DNA of 64,000 nucleotides from Salmonella enterica subsp. enterica serovar Typhimurium str. LT2 (GCF_000006945.2 NC_003197.2:3348001-3412000), one strand, 5' to 3'; counted from the stretch's first letter, positions 52,019 to 61,975 are shown. A program made the numbers and translations. Notes: generated from the letters alone by a model not told the origin.

Positions 52019-52915
52019 TTATTTTCCGGCGAATAGCTTAGGTATTTCCCGCAGGCACCAGGCTTTTGCCTCCCCCATACTGTCGCGCCGCCAGGCCATA
52101 ATAATATCGATTTCGCTGGTCGATTCCGGGCTGACCACGCGTAGCCGCCCTTCGGCAATATCCTGTTCCACCATCGAATATGGCATGGTCGCGACGCCAA
52201 GCCCGGCCAGCAGCGCCTGACGTTTATCTTCAATCGTGCTTACCGTCAGACGTGGCTGCTTATCCAGCAGTTGCACCGTTAATACCGGCCGCTCGCGCGC
52301 GGTATCCGCTACCGCTACGCCGCGGTATTTAACCCGCGTCACTTCCGAAAGCGGCTCCGGCTCCTGATGAATAGGGTGGTCAGGCGCGGCGACATACACA
52401 TTCATTAACGTATACAACTTACGGGAGTTAATTTCCGACGACGATCGAAAATGCATATCCGGAGCGATAACGATATCCGCCCGTCCCTGCTCAAGCCGCT
52501 CCCATGCGCCAGCCAGTACTTCGGTAATCAATGAAAGCTGCGTATTGGCTTTAGCGGCCAGCCGGTCGATCAGTGGAAAAAAAGCAGGCGTCGGTACCAG
52601 AGCTTCAGTGACTAGCGTCAGATGCGTTTCCCAACCGCGGGCCAACGCTTCAGCATCCGTCGTTAACTTGTCTGCCGCTTCCAGCAATACCCGCCCGCGT
52701 TCCAGCAGCATACGTCCGACGTTGGTGAATTTTGTACGATGGCCGGAGCGATCGAACAGTACAACGTCCAACTCTTCTTCCAGCTTCTGCATGGTGTAAC
52801 TCAGCGCGGAGGGCACACGCCCCAACTCATCAGCCGCTGCGGCAAAACTGCCCCGGCGGTCAATGGCGTCCATCACACGCAATGCTTCAAGCGTCAGCGC
52901 TCTCTCTTTAGCCAT
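52019..52915 (-). CDS. yhaJ: LysR-type regulator YhaJ
   Basis: 298-residue LysR-family transcription factor. N-terminal winged helix (LEALRVMDAIDRRGSFAAAADELGRVPSALSYTMQKLEEEL, about 8-48) and periplasmic-binding-like effector domain. E. coli YhaJ activates yqjF and, in pathogenic strains, virulence genes in response to aromatic compounds. Divergent from yhaK, which it probably also controls. Confidence 0.95.
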   Translation of the reverse strand: MAKERALTLEALRVMDAIDRRGSFAAAADELGRVPSALSYTMQKLEEELDVVLFDRSGHRTKFTNVGRMLLERGRVLLEAADKLTTDAEALARGWETHLTLVTEALVPTPAFFPLIDRLAAKANTQLSLITEVLAGAWERLEQGRADIVIAPDMHFRSSSEINSRKLYTLMNVYVAAPDHPIHQEPEPLSEVTRVKYRGVAVADTARERPVLTVQLLDKQPRLTVSTIEDKRQALLAGLGVATMPYSMVEQDIAEGRLRVVSPESTSEIDIIMAWRRDSMGEAKAWCLREIPKLFAGK

Positions 52916-53019
52916 AACGTTCTCATTCAGGAAATTTGAACATACCGGGCAGAATATCTGGCTAACAATGCAGCGTCCAGCCCCTTAACATAAAAGGAAG
53001 TAAAGAGAGGTTAATAACG

Positions 53020-53721
53020 ATGATTACGACCCGAACCGCCAAACAATGTGGACAGGCAGACTACGGATGGCTACAGGCCCGCTATACCTTCTCCTTTGGA
53101 CACTATTTCGACCCTACACTGCTAGGCTACGCGTCGTTGCGCGTACTGAACCAGGAAGTGCTGGCGCCGGGCGCCTCTTTTCAGCCTCGAACTTACCCAA
53201 AGGTGGATATTTTAAACCTGATTCTGGACGGCGAAGCGGAATACCGCGACAGCGACGGCAACCATGTACAGGCTAAAGCGGGCGAAGCGTTACTGCTCGC
53301 CGCGCAGCCGGGCATTAGCTACAGCGAACATAATATCAGCAAAGTTAAGCCGTTAACCCGAATGCAACTGTGGCTTGACGCCTGTCCTGAACGGGAAAAC
53401 ACGCTGGTACAAAAAATCCCACTCCTGGCGGCGCAACAACAGCTTCTTGCCTCGCCCGACGGTGAGCAAAACAGCTTACAACTGCGCCAACAGGTCTGGG
53501 TACATCATATTACGCTGGAGAAAGGCGAATCGCTTAATTTCCAGCTTCACGGGCCGCGCGCCTATTTGCAGTCGATTCACGGTACGTTCCACGCGATGAC
53601 GCACAACGAAGAACGCGAGGCGTTAACCTGCGGAGATGGCGCATTTATTCGTGATGAACCTAACATTACGCTGGTTGCCGATACGCCGCTGCGCGCATTA
53701 CTGGTAGATTTACCGGTGTAG
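53020..53721 (+). CDS. yhaK: YhaK, pirin-like bicupin
   Basis: 233-residue bicupin of the pirin family, cytosolic, with roles in redox sensing proposed. N-terminal RYTFSFGHYFDP motif (about 22-33) carries metal-binding His; the second cupin lies from about 150. The Cys-rich start (TAKQCGQADYG) may be redox-active. Divergent from yhaJ, and 23 bases before yhaL. Confidence 0.93.
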   Translation: MITTRTAKQCGQADYGWLQARYTFSFGHYFDPTLLGYASLRVLNQEVLAPGASFQPRTYPKVDILNLILDGEAEYRDSDGNHVQAKAGEALLLAAQPGISYSEHNISKVKPLTRMQLWLDACPERENTLVQKIPLLAAQQQLLASPDGEQNSLQLRQQVWVHHITLEKGESLNFQLHGPRAYLQSIHGTFHAMTHNEEREALTCGDGAFIRDEPNITLVADTPLRALLVDLPV

Positions 53722-53744
53722 CCAGCCAGAAAAGGAGTCGCAAG

Positions 53745-53909
53745 ATGAGCAAAAAATCGGCGAAGAAACGTCAGCCCGTGGTAAAACCTGCCGTACAGGA
53801 GGCGATGAGCGCCGCTGTGCCGCTGGGCTATGAAGAGATGCTAACCGAACTGGAAGCCATCGTGGCGGACGCCGAAGCCCGGCTGGCAGAAGAAGAGGCC
53901 GCAGCCTGA
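53745..53909 (+). CDS. yhaL: YhaL, 54-residue conserved protein with XseB-like segment
   Basis: Small protein: basic N-terminus (MSKKSAKKRQPVVKP), then a helix-like GYEEMLTELEAIVADAEARL and AEEEAAA. The pattern (Y/F)EE-LxELExIV resembles the start of exonuclease VII small subunit XseB, but it is far shorter and the similarity may be chance. AAAAGGAG lies nine bases upstream. Directly behind yhaK, in the same operon. No function known. Confidence 0.88.
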   Translation: MSKKSAKKRQPVVKPAVQEAMSAAVPLGYEEMLTELEAIVADAEARLAEEEAAA

Positions 53910-53913
53910 AATC

Positions 53914-53986
53914 ATGCCGGATGGCGGCGCAAGCGCCCGATCCGGCTGATAACGGGTAGACCCGATAAGCGCAGCGCCATCGGGCA
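53914..53986. repeat. REP/BIME between yhaL and cyuA
   Basis: GCCGGATGGCGGCGCAAGCG with CCCGATCCGGC, then CCCGATAAGCGCAGCGCCAT with CGGGCAAC in opposite orientation. A GCCCCG/CGGGGC hairpin at 53994-54014 lies between it and the cyuA stop and may be a terminator for either gene. Confidence 0.8.
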
Positions 53987-54021
53987 ACACGCTGCCCCGA
54001 CGTCATGCCGGGGCGTTATTA

Positions 54022-55332
54022 TTAATGCGCTTTACTGGCCATAATCTCGATGATCTGCTTGTCGGTCTGCTGCATTGAGCGACACGCCAGCGAACACAAA
54101 TTCGAAATAGATTGTTCGACATTGTGCGCCACAATCCCTTCGTTTCCGGTCACCGCCGTATCATCCAACGCCATCAGTACGGCTTTCCACGCCGCCGACG
54201 CGCTGGTAGAGACTTTCATCGCGCAGCTATTCGACGCGCCATCGCAAATCATCCCGCTGACATCACCAATCATACTGCTGATAGCCATTGCGATAGTGTC
54301 GTAACGACCATCTATCAGCCACGCCATACCCGCTGCCGCGCCCATCGCCGCCGTAGTTGCCGCGCACAGCGCCGACAAACGCGGAAGCTGATGGTGAATA
54401 TAGATAGCGCTCAAATGCGATAACATTAGCGCGCGCGCCAGGCGCTCGTCATCGGCGCCGACATGTTCAGCAACCACCATGACTGGCACCGTGGCGGTAA
54501 TCCCCTGGTTGCCGGAGCCGGAGTTGCTCATCGCGGGCAACGTGGCACCGCCCATTCTGGCGTCTGACGCCGCGCTGGTACGGATCAAAATCGCCGTGGA
54601 GAGATCTTTCGCCAGCAGACCGCGATCGCACTGTTTGGCCAGCGTCGAACCGATATGCAGCCCCCAGGAACCACGCAGTCCCTCCTGCGACAACGCGCCG
54701 TTTAGCCTGGCCGCATCGAGAATAAAGCGGATAGCGTCAAAGGGCACCGCATTCACAAACGCCAGGATCTCTTCCAGCGAGGTATGAGACAGCACTCCCA
54801 GTGGCGAGGTTTTTTCTTCTTCCTGCGCATTATCGGCCTGGGTAAATACCACACCCTTGTCGGTTTCTATCCGCACAATATTTGTATGATCGCCGACGAT
54901 CGTGACACATGCCCAGCTATCGCCGCTATACACTTTCGCCCGTGAAAACAGAATATCGTTACATGGCTCCTGCAACATCACCGCGACATGTCCAGCGGCC
55001 AGCATCGCTTTTGCATCGGCAACGGCTTTAGCGGAAGCGTCTTTTAACACCTCCAACCCGGCTTTCGCATCACCGCCCAACGCGCCCAACGCCGCGGCGA
55101 TCGGTAGCCCTACCATTCCCGTTCCTGGAACGGTAACGCCCATACCATTTTTCATCAGATTGGGCGAAACCCACGCGTCAATGCGTTCAACTGTGCCGTT
55201 AAGTTCAGCCGCCGCCGCCGCTGCCGCCAGCGCCAGTGAAATTGGCTCAGTACACCCCAGCGCCGGTTTTACTTCTTCCTGTACGGCCAGAATAAAACTT
55301 TGCCACAATGGATTTATTTTAGATTCAAACAT
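54022..55332 (-). CDS. cyuA: L-cysteine desulfidase CyuA (YhaM)
   Basis: Fe-S dehydratase-like enzyme that degrades L-cysteine to pyruvate, ammonia and sulfide, the main anaerobic cysteine desulfidase. 436 residues. Glycine-rich patterns GNQGITATVPVMV (about 272-284) and conserved Cys (in PALGCTEPIS, SNSCAMKVS, LCSLACRSM) suit an [4Fe-4S] cluster. Follows cyuP by 25 bases on the same strand. In E. coli it is activated by cysteine through CyuR (DecR), encoded elsewhere. Confidence 0.95.
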   Translation of the reverse strand: MFESKINPLWQSFILAVQEEVKPALGCTEPISLALAAAAAAAELNGTVERIDAWVSPNLMKNGMGVTVPGTGMVGLPIAAALGALGGDAKAGLEVLKDASAKAVADAKAMLAAGHVAVMLQEPCNDILFSRAKVYSGDSWACVTIVGDHTNIVRIETDKGVVFTQADNAQEEEKTSPLGVLSHTSLEEILAFVNAVPFDAIRFILDAARLNGALSQEGLRGSWGLHIGSTLAKQCDRGLLAKDLSTAILIRTSAASDARMGGATLPAMSNSGSGNQGITATVPVMVVAEHVGADDERLARALMLSHLSAIYIHHQLPRLSALCAATTAAMGAAAGMAWLIDGRYDTIAMAISSMIGDVSGMICDGASNSCAMKVSTSASAAWKAVLMALDDTAVTGNEGIVAHNVEQSISNLCSLACRSMQQTDKQIIEIMASKAH

Positions 55333-55357
55333 AACAACAACCTTAATCTCAGGTATA

Positions 55358-56689
55358 TCAAGAGAATGCCAGGAACGGAGAAACGCATAGCAGCAGACCG
55401 GTAATAATAATCAGGTACAACGAAGCGCCTTTATATTTGTGCAATGCGGGAACCTTGTAGACCAACCATGCCGGAATTAAACAGCCCACCATACCGAAGA
55501 TAGGGCTACAAATAGAGGTGAAGCTCAGTACCGGCGCGTTGAGCACAATGGCGCTCCAGGCCAGCAAAATAGCGAAAATCATAATGCCGCGCTGTACCAG
55601 ATTTTCCTTAATCTTCTCGGCGGGCATTTTACGGCGCAGGATATTCATCACAATGCCTTGCGTCGCTTCGCGGAATCCTAAATAAACGCCAAAGAAGGCG
55701 GTCATGACGGCAAAGATGTTCAGAATTACGCTAACCACTTTGACCCAGCCAGCGCCATCGCCGCTAATAAATTGCGCGGCGATCGCCAGGGCGGAAATAT
55801 TCTGCTCGTAGGCTTTCACCGCTTCGTCATGCCCCATCGCCAGGGTGAAGGAAACCGCATAGAAAAATACGGTAACGAACAGGATGCCAAACGCAATATT
55901 CATGGCACGCAGCGCTTTATGGCGTGCGACCTCAATAGATTTTTCGCGTGAACGGTAAGAGATCACCATTGGGCTTAACGTCTGGATAAATAAAATCGAG
56001 GTCAGCGTAAATGGCAGGGTAATAATGGCGTTTTTAATCAGCAGGGCCATCGGCGGCAGCGCGCCAATGTTATACAGATGCCACATACCCACCATAGAGA
56101 CGCCCAGCGCCGCCACTACCAGTAGCTTGGTCAGCACCATGCCAGTGGAGATTTTGAACAGTAATTTTTCACCGCGTGAGGAAATCGCCACCAGGATGCA
56201 GATCAGCACCAGACCATAAAATGGACTATCGGAAAGCAATCCTTCCGTTACGCCGAAAGTATGCAGATAAGAGGCGCTGTCGTTAGTAATCGCCGTAGAA
56301 TAGACGAACATCCAGATGACGAGCATCACAAAGTACAGCGCGCCTAATAAAATACCCCAGTTTTTGCCCAGATAGCCGCTGATCACGCTGGGGTAGTCTT
56401 TACATTCCGGGGATTCCGCCAGCGTATTAATAAACAGCCGCTGGAACAGGTACATGGCCGGATAGCCAATAATAGAAGAGAGTAAAAAGACCCAAAGTCC
56501 CATCAGGCCAACCTGGACAGGAAGAAAAACGATCCCTGCGCCAATCGCCATCCCGATACTCATAATGACCCAACCGGTGTCGGTACTATCAAATTTGATG
56601 GCTTCACGCCATTCGCTTTCAGTCATCCCTGCCCGACGCGCCGGGGCTGATGCGTCGAGGATTACGCTGGTATTACTTGCCGATTCCAT
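55358..56689 (-). CDS. cyuP: cysteine importer CyuP (YhaO)
   Basis: HAAAP/APC-type amino-acid permease of 443 residues, about eleven transmembrane spans, importing cysteine (and perhaps serine) for CyuA. The start was set at the ATG at 56689 (MESASNTSVILDA), which matches the E. coli protein; the frame is open 36 codons further. The G(M/I)AIGAGIVFLP motif (about 46-57) is typical. It is related to TdcC and the tdcG-linked SdaC-type transporters. First in the cyuPA operon. Confidence 0.95.
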   Translation of the reverse strand: MESASNTSVILDASAPARRAGMTESEWREAIKFDSTDTGWVIMSIGMAIGAGIVFLPVQVGLMGLWVFLLSSIIGYPAMYLFQRLFINTLAESPECKDYPSVISGYLGKNWGILLGALYFVMLVIWMFVYSTAITNDSASYLHTFGVTEGLLSDSPFYGLVLICILVAISSRGEKLLFKISTGMVLTKLLVVAALGVSMVGMWHLYNIGALPPMALLIKNAIITLPFTLTSILFIQTLSPMVISYRSREKSIEVARHKALRAMNIAFGILFVTVFFYAVSFTLAMGHDEAVKAYEQNISALAIAAQFISGDGAGWVKVVSVILNIFAVMTAFFGVYLGFREATQGIVMNILRRKMPAEKIKENLVQRGIMIFAILLAWSAIVLNAPVLSFTSICSPIFGMVGCLIPAWLVYKVPALHKYKGASLYLIIITGLLLCVSPFLAFS

Positions 56690-56920
56690 AAAATTCTCGC
56701 TCAATGTGTAGGTAGAGGTTTTTTTTATTTTTCGTGCCGCAGCAAGGCGATATGCAGAACGTGAGGTGCAGGTACTTTCTTGTAATAAGAAAATCATACG
56801 CGCACGATAAGAGAAAAACTTACCAATAAAACGCCTGCATTTCTTGTGGGTTAAGAATTCTTTTCTATTTACTATTGGTTTAATGTTGTTATTTTCTCTA
56901 TTTGACGCGTATCACAACAA

Positions 56921-56948
56921 AAAAGGGCGCACTTTGGTGCGCCCTTTT
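56921..56948 (-). terminator. bidirectional terminator between tdcG and cyuP
   Basis: AAAAGGGCGCAC, loop TTTG, GTGCGCCCTTTT: perfect 12-bp stem flanked by A and T runs. It lies in the 315-base stretch 56690-57004 and ends the tdc transcript; the part 56690-56920 carries the cyuP promoter region, AT-rich, without a recognisable operator. Confidence 0.9.
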
Positions 56949-57004
56949 CTCAACTTCTGTCTTCTACGTTATCCCATAGCCTGCTCACTCTGCGCCTGTC
57001 GGGT

Positions 57005-58369
57005 CTATCCACAAACGACTTTAATCGCCAGACCGCCGCGCGACGTCTCGCGATATTTGTCGTTCATGTCTTTACCCGTTTCGTACATGGTTTCGATTAC
57101 TTTATCGAGCGAAACCCGCGGTTCAGAGGTACGGCGTAGCGCCATTCGCGCCGCATTTACCGCTTTAACGGCGTTAATCGCATTACGTTCAATACAAGGG
57201 ATTTGTACCTGACCCGCCACCGGGTCACAGGTGAGGCCAAGGTTATGCTCCATCGCAATTTCCGCCGCAATACAGACCTGCGCCGGGCTGCCGCCCAGCA
57301 GTTCTGTCAGCCCCGCCGCCGCCATCGAACACGCGACGCCAACCTCGCCCTGACACCCCACTTCCGCGCCGGATATCGAGGCGTTCATCTTGTACAGCAT
57401 ACCAATCGCCCCCGCCGACAGCAGATAACGGGCGATAGAGTTGGCATTGACCGGACGACGGAATTTGTCGTAATAGGCCAGCACCGCAGGAATAATGCCG
57501 CACGCGCCGTTGGTCGGCGCGGTGACCACTCGCCCGCCCGCCGCGTTCTCTTCGCTCACGGCCAGGGCGAACATGTTAATCCAGTCAATAACGTTCATCG
57601 GATCGCGGGAGAGATTATCGCTGGAGACCAGCAGACGCCGTAACGCTACCGCGCGGCGTGGAACGTTCAGCGGCCCCGGCAGCACGCCCTCAGTATTCAT
57701 GCCACGTTCAATTCCGGTCGCCATCACCTGCCAGATGCGGGCAAAGCCAGCGTCAATCTGCTCTTTGCTCCGCAACGCCAGTTCATTTTGCATCATCAGG
57801 CCGGAAACCGAGAGCCCCTGTCTTTCACACAGCGTCAACAGTTCGCTGGCGGAATGAAAATCATACGGCACCGATTTTTCTACGTCGTGCGACTGACCAA
57901 AACGCTCCTCTTCGACAATAAAGCCGCCGCCAATAGAGTAATACGTTTTGTGTAAAAGCGGCGCTTGTCCGTTCCAGGCGGTAATACGCATACCGTTTTC
58001 ATGGCGCGCCAGGGTTTCAGCGTGAAAGAAAATACTGTCGGCGACGGGAAAATCCACCACATGCGCGCCACCCGCCACCGATAAACGGCTGCTGCGGGCA
58101 ACCTCCTGGATAAACGCCGGAATGCTATCAATATTGACATCCTGCGGCGTATTGCCCGCCAGGCCCATAATGACGGCGGTATCGGTCGCGTGGCCTTTGC
58201 CCGTCAGCGATAGCGATCCGTAAAGATCAACCGTGATGCGCGTCGTTCGCGGCAGGTCGCCGCTGTCGATCAGCCGATCGATAAAACATTTTCCTGCATT
58301 CATTGGCCCTACGGTATGGGAGCTTGAAGGTCCAATGCCAATCTTAAAAATATCAAATGCGCTAATCAT
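57005..58369 (-). CDS. tdcG: L-serine dehydratase TdcG
   Basis: Iron-sulfur L-serine deaminase: serine to pyruvate plus ammonia, in the cytoplasm. 454 residues. SSSHTVGPM near the N-terminus and the C-terminal cysteines (SGAEVGCQGEVGVACSM and LTCDPVAGQVQIPCIER) place it with SdaA/SdaB. It is the last gene of the tdc operon here; a hairpin lies between it and tdcE, and tdcF is missing. Confidence 0.97.
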   Translation of the reverse strand: MISAFDIFKIGIGPSSSHTVGPMNAGKCFIDRLIDSGDLPRTTRITVDLYGSLSLTGKGHATDTAVIMGLAGNTPQDVNIDSIPAFIQEVARSSRLSVAGGAHVVDFPVADSIFFHAETLARHENGMRITAWNGQAPLLHKTYYSIGGGFIVEEERFGQSHDVEKSVPYDFHSASELLTLCERQGLSVSGLMMQNELALRSKEQIDAGFARIWQVMATGIERGMNTEGVLPGPLNVPRRAVALRRLLVSSDNLSRDPMNVIDWINMFALAVSEENAAGGRVVTAPTNGACGIIPAVLAYYDKFRRPVNANSIARYLLSAGAIGMLYKMNASISGAEVGCQGEVGVACSMAAAGLTELLGGSPAQVCIAAEIAMEHNLGLTCDPVAGQVQIPCIERNAINAVKAVNAARMALRRTSEPRVSLDKVIETMYETGKDMNDKYRETSRGGLAIKVVCG

Positions 58370-58407
58370 ATCTCCCCCTAAGATTACCGTTCAGCGAAGA
58401 TCCGTCG

Positions 58408-58432
58408 CGGGGCGATCCACACGATCGCCCCG
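58408..58432 (-). other. strong hairpin in the tdcE-tdcG gap
   Basis: CGGGGCGATC, loop CACAC, GATCGCCCCG: a perfect 10-bp stem in a 69-base gap, seven bases from the tdcE stop. No T run follows on the coding strand, so it is more likely an RNA stability or processing element than a terminator. It lies where E. coli has tdcF. Confidence 0.7.
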
Positions 58433-58438
58433 TTCACG

Positions 58439-60733
58439 TTACATCGCCTGAGTAAAGGTGCGCGAAATAACGTCCTGTTGCTGTTCACGCGTCAGCGCAT
58501 TGAAGCGCACGGCATAGCCGGAAACGCGGATCGTCAGGTTCGGGTAGTTTTCCGGATGTTCAATCGCATCCAGCAACATTTCACGGTTCATGACATTGAC
58601 GTTCAGATGCTGCCCGCCTTCTACCTGTGCTTCATGATGGAAATAGCCGTCCAGCAGGCCGACAAGATTGGTTTTCCGCACCGCATCTTCTTTCCCGAGC
58701 GCCGCAGGCACAATCGAGAAGGTGTACGAAATACCGTCTTTGGCGTAGGTAAACGGCAGTTTCGCCACCGACGTCAGCGAGGCCACCGCCCCTTTGCGGT
58801 CACGACCATGCATCGGGTTCGCCCCCGGCGCGAACGGCGTTCCGGCGCGGCGTCCATCCGGCGTATTGCCGGTCTTCTGCCCGTACACGACGTTCGAGGT
58901 GATGGTCAAAATGGACTGCGTCGGCACCGCATTGCGATACGTCGGCAACACGCTAATTTTTTGCATAAAGCGTTTCACCAGGTCGCAGGCGATGCTGTCC
59001 ACGCGCTCATCGTTGTTGCCGTACTGCGGATACTCGCCTTCAATAGCAAAGTCGATGGCAAGGCCGTTTTCGTCGCGGATCGGCTTCACCTGAGCGTACC
59101 TGATGGCGGACAGGGAATCCGCCGCCACCGACAGTCCGGCGATGCCGCACGCCATCGTCCGATACACATCACGGTCGTGCAGCGCCATCAGCGAAGCTTC
59201 ATAGCTGTACTTATCGTGCATGTAGTGAATGATGTTCAGCGCGCTAATGTACTGCACCGCCAGCCAGTCCATAAAATGGTCGAGACTCTCCATTACCGCG
59301 TCATAATCCAGCACCTCATCCGTTAACGGCGCGGTTTTCGGCCCGACCTGGATTTTCAGTTTCTCATCAACGCCGCCATTGATAGCGTACAGCAACGTTT
59401 TGGCAAGGTTGGCGCGCGCGCCGAAGAACTGCATCTGCTTACCGATGACCATCGGGCTGACGCAACAAGCGATGGCGTAATCGTCGCTGTTAAAGTCGGT
59501 ACGCATTAAATCGTCGTTTTCATACTGCAAAGATGAGGTCACGATGGAGACCTGCGCAGCATATTTCTTGAATGCCACCGGCAACGCTTCTGACCACAGT
59601 ATGGTCAGGTTCGGCTCCGGCGCTGGCCCCATCGTGTGCAGGGTATGCAGATAACGGAAGGAGTTCTTCGTCACCAGCGTGCGGCCATCAAGCCCCATCC
59701 CGCCAATAACTTCGGTGGCCCAGATCGGATCGCCGGAAAAGAGCGAATCAAATTCCGGCGTGCGCAGGAAACGCACCATGCGGATCTTCATGATGAAATG
59801 GTCGATCAGTTCCTGCGCCTGCTGCTCTGTCAGAAGGCCCGCGTTGAAATCGCGCTCAATGTAGATATCAAGGAACGAGGCGGTTCTTCCCAGCGACATT
59901 GCACCGCCATTTTGCGATTTTACCGCCGCCAGATAAGCGAAGTAGAGCCACTGTACCGCTTCCTGCGCGTTCCGCGCCGGGCGGGAGATATCGTAGCCGT
60001 ATTTCGCCGCCATCTCCTGCATTTGCAGCAGCGCGCGACGATGCTCCGCCAACTCCTCACGCAGGCGAATCGTCGCCTCAAGATTCTGTCCCTGCTCCAG
60101 ATTCGACTGCAGGTCGGCGAATTGCAGCTCGCGTTCGCGCACCAGATAACGGATGCCATACAGCGCGACGCGGCGATAATCGCCAATAATGCGCCCGCGA
60201 CCATAACCATCCGGCAAACCGGTTAATACGCCGGATTTACGGCAGCGCAGCATATCCGGCGAGTAAACATCGAATACGCCCTGATTATGGGTTTTCCGCA
60301 GGTCGGTAAAGGTATATTCAAAATCGGCGTCCATTTCGCGGCCATAAGCGTGGAATGAACTTTTGATCATGTTAACGCCGCCAAACGGATGCAAAGCGCG
60401 TTTAAGCGGCTTATCCGTTTGTAAACCGACGATTTTTTCCAGCTCTTTTTCAATATACCCCGCATCGTGCGCGGTAATCGTCGTCGCGATGTTGGTATCG
60501 AAATCCACCGGCGCATGGGTCGCGTTCTCGATACGTATTCCCGCCATCACCTTTTCCCACAGCGCCGTGGTCGCTGGCGTCGCGTCGGCGAGAAAAGATT
60601 CATCCCCCTCATAGGGCGTATAGTTATGCTGAATAAAATCACGGACATTAATTTCTTCTTTCCAGTCCGTACCTTTAAAATCACGCCATGCTTCGGCATA
60701 CAGCATATCGCTGGTATCGATATTTACCTTCAT
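58439..60733 (-). CDS. tdcE: 2-ketobutyrate/pyruvate formate-lyase TdcE
   Basis: Glycyl-radical enzyme that cleaves 2-ketobutyrate with CoA into propionyl-CoA and formate (pyruvate as well). 764 residues. The two adjacent catalytic cysteines are C423 and C424 (AIACCVSPM), and the glycyl radical motif RVSGYAVRF places the radical Gly near 739. It needs an activase (PflA), encoded elsewhere. Part of tdcBCDEG; TdcD uses the propionyl-phosphate formed from its product. Confidence 0.97.
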   Translation of the reverse strand: MKVNIDTSDMLYAEAWRDFKGTDWKEEINVRDFIQHNYTPYEGDESFLADATPATTALWEKVMAGIRIENATHAPVDFDTNIATTITAHDAGYIEKELEKIVGLQTDKPLKRALHPFGGVNMIKSSFHAYGREMDADFEYTFTDLRKTHNQGVFDVYSPDMLRCRKSGVLTGLPDGYGRGRIIGDYRRVALYGIRYLVRERELQFADLQSNLEQGQNLEATIRLREELAEHRRALLQMQEMAAKYGYDISRPARNAQEAVQWLYFAYLAAVKSQNGGAMSLGRTASFLDIYIERDFNAGLLTEQQAQELIDHFIMKIRMVRFLRTPEFDSLFSGDPIWATEVIGGMGLDGRTLVTKNSFRYLHTLHTMGPAPEPNLTILWSEALPVAFKKYAAQVSIVTSSLQYENDDLMRTDFNSDDYAIACCVSPMVIGKQMQFFGARANLAKTLLYAINGGVDEKLKIQVGPKTAPLTDEVLDYDAVMESLDHFMDWLAVQYISALNIIHYMHDKYSYEASLMALHDRDVYRTMACGIAGLSVAADSLSAIRYAQVKPIRDENGLAIDFAIEGEYPQYGNNDERVDSIACDLVKRFMQKISVLPTYRNAVPTQSILTITSNVVYGQKTGNTPDGRRAGTPFAPGANPMHGRDRKGAVASLTSVAKLPFTYAKDGISYTFSIVPAALGKEDAVRKTNLVGLLDGYFHHEAQVEGGQHLNVNVMNREMLLDAIEHPENYPNLTIRVSGYAVRFNALTREQQQDVISRTFTQAM

Positions 60734-60766
60734 GAAAAATAATCTCTCTACAGAACAGCCGTTAAG

Positions 60767-61975
60767 TTATGCAAATTCCACTGGTGCTTTCACGTTGCCT
60801 AAATGAATGGCATCAAGGGCAATCATTTTCTCTTCATTCGTGGGAATAACAGCGCAAATAACCTGAGAAGGGTTAGCGGAAATAATGCGCTCGCCGTGAG
60901 AATTCGGCTGCTTATTCATTTCAACGTCTAACGTAAGCCCCAGTACGCCCAGATGTTCAATGACCAACTGGCGAATTAATACTGAATTTTCACCAATACC
61001 ACCGGTAAAAATAATGCCATCCAACCGATGTAACGATGCCGCGTGTCCGGCAATATGACGGGCGATACGGTGAACAAACGTTTTTATCGCTAACCGGGCG
61101 CGCTCATGTCCTTCGTGCCAGGCTTTTTCCAGGACTCTAAGGTCGGATGACAAACCGGAGATGCCGAGCAAACCGGACTCTTTATTCACCACTCGCTCCA
61201 GATCGCTCAACGTCTGCCCGGTTTCTTTGGCTATCCACGCCATCGCGCCGAAATCAACGTCGCCGCTGCGAGTCCCCATCATCAGCCCCTCAAGCGGCGT
61301 CATCCCCATTGAAGTATCCACGCTCTGACCATTGCGTACCGCGCAGATAGACGCCCCATTGCCCAGATGCGCGACAATCAGACCCGAGTCTTTTTCATCG
61401 AGGTCAAGCAGTTCATACGCGCGCCGCGAAACATAGCGATGCGACGTACCGTGAAAGCCGTAGCGACGCACGCCCAGGCTGGAAAAATACTCCCACGGCA
61501 ATCCGTATAAATAGGCTTCCGGCGCCAGCGTCTGGTGGAAACTGGTATCAAATACCGCCACCTGACGCACGGCCGGGAAAAGATGCCGCGCCGCGTCAAT
61601 GCCGCTTAAATTAGCGTAATTATGCAGCGGCGCTAAAGGCGATACCCGACGAATATTATCGATAATCTCATCGGTAATAATGACGGACTGCGTAAATAAC
61701 TCTCCACCGTGCGCGATACGGTGACCAATTAATGCCACGCTATCCGTTAAATCACGTTTTTCCAGCTCAAAGGCAATGGCTTTTAACGCGTCCTCATAAT
61801 TAGAGTGTGCGAGGTTTATCGGCTTATCGCCATTAATAGATAAAAAGGCGTTTTCAGTATTCATTCCATCTGCTATTCCCGCCATTAAAACATCACAGGT
61901 AGCGACATCCAGTACAGAGAATTTGATAGAAGATGATCCGCAATTAATGACCAGAACGACCGGAAATTCATTCAT
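60767..61975 (-). CDS. tdcD: propionate kinase TdcD
   Basis: Makes ATP from propionyl-phosphate (and acetyl-phosphate), giving propionate. 402 residues of the acetokinase family: VINCGSSSIKFSVL at the N-terminus, the HRIAHGGE loop, GFHGTSHRYVS, HLGNGASI and FTGGIGENS motifs are all complete. Position between tdcC and tdcE; a long hairpin precedes it in the transcript. Confidence 0.98.
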   Translation of the reverse strand: MNEFPVVLVINCGSSSIKFSVLDVATCDVLMAGIADGMNTENAFLSINGDKPINLAHSNYEDALKAIAFELEKRDLTDSVALIGHRIAHGGELFTQSVIITDEIIDNIRRVSPLAPLHNYANLSGIDAARHLFPAVRQVAVFDTSFHQTLAPEAYLYGLPWEYFSSLGVRRYGFHGTSHRYVSRRAYELLDLDEKDSGLIVAHLGNGASICAVRNGQSVDTSMGMTPLEGLMMGTRSGDVDFGAMAWIAKETGQTLSDLERVVNKESGLLGISGLSSDLRVLEKAWHEGHERARLAIKTFVHRIARHIAGHAASLHRLDGIIFTGGIGENSVLIRQLVIEHLGVLGLTLDVEMNKQPNSHGERIISANPSQVICAVIPTNEEKMIALDAIHLGNVKAPVEFA

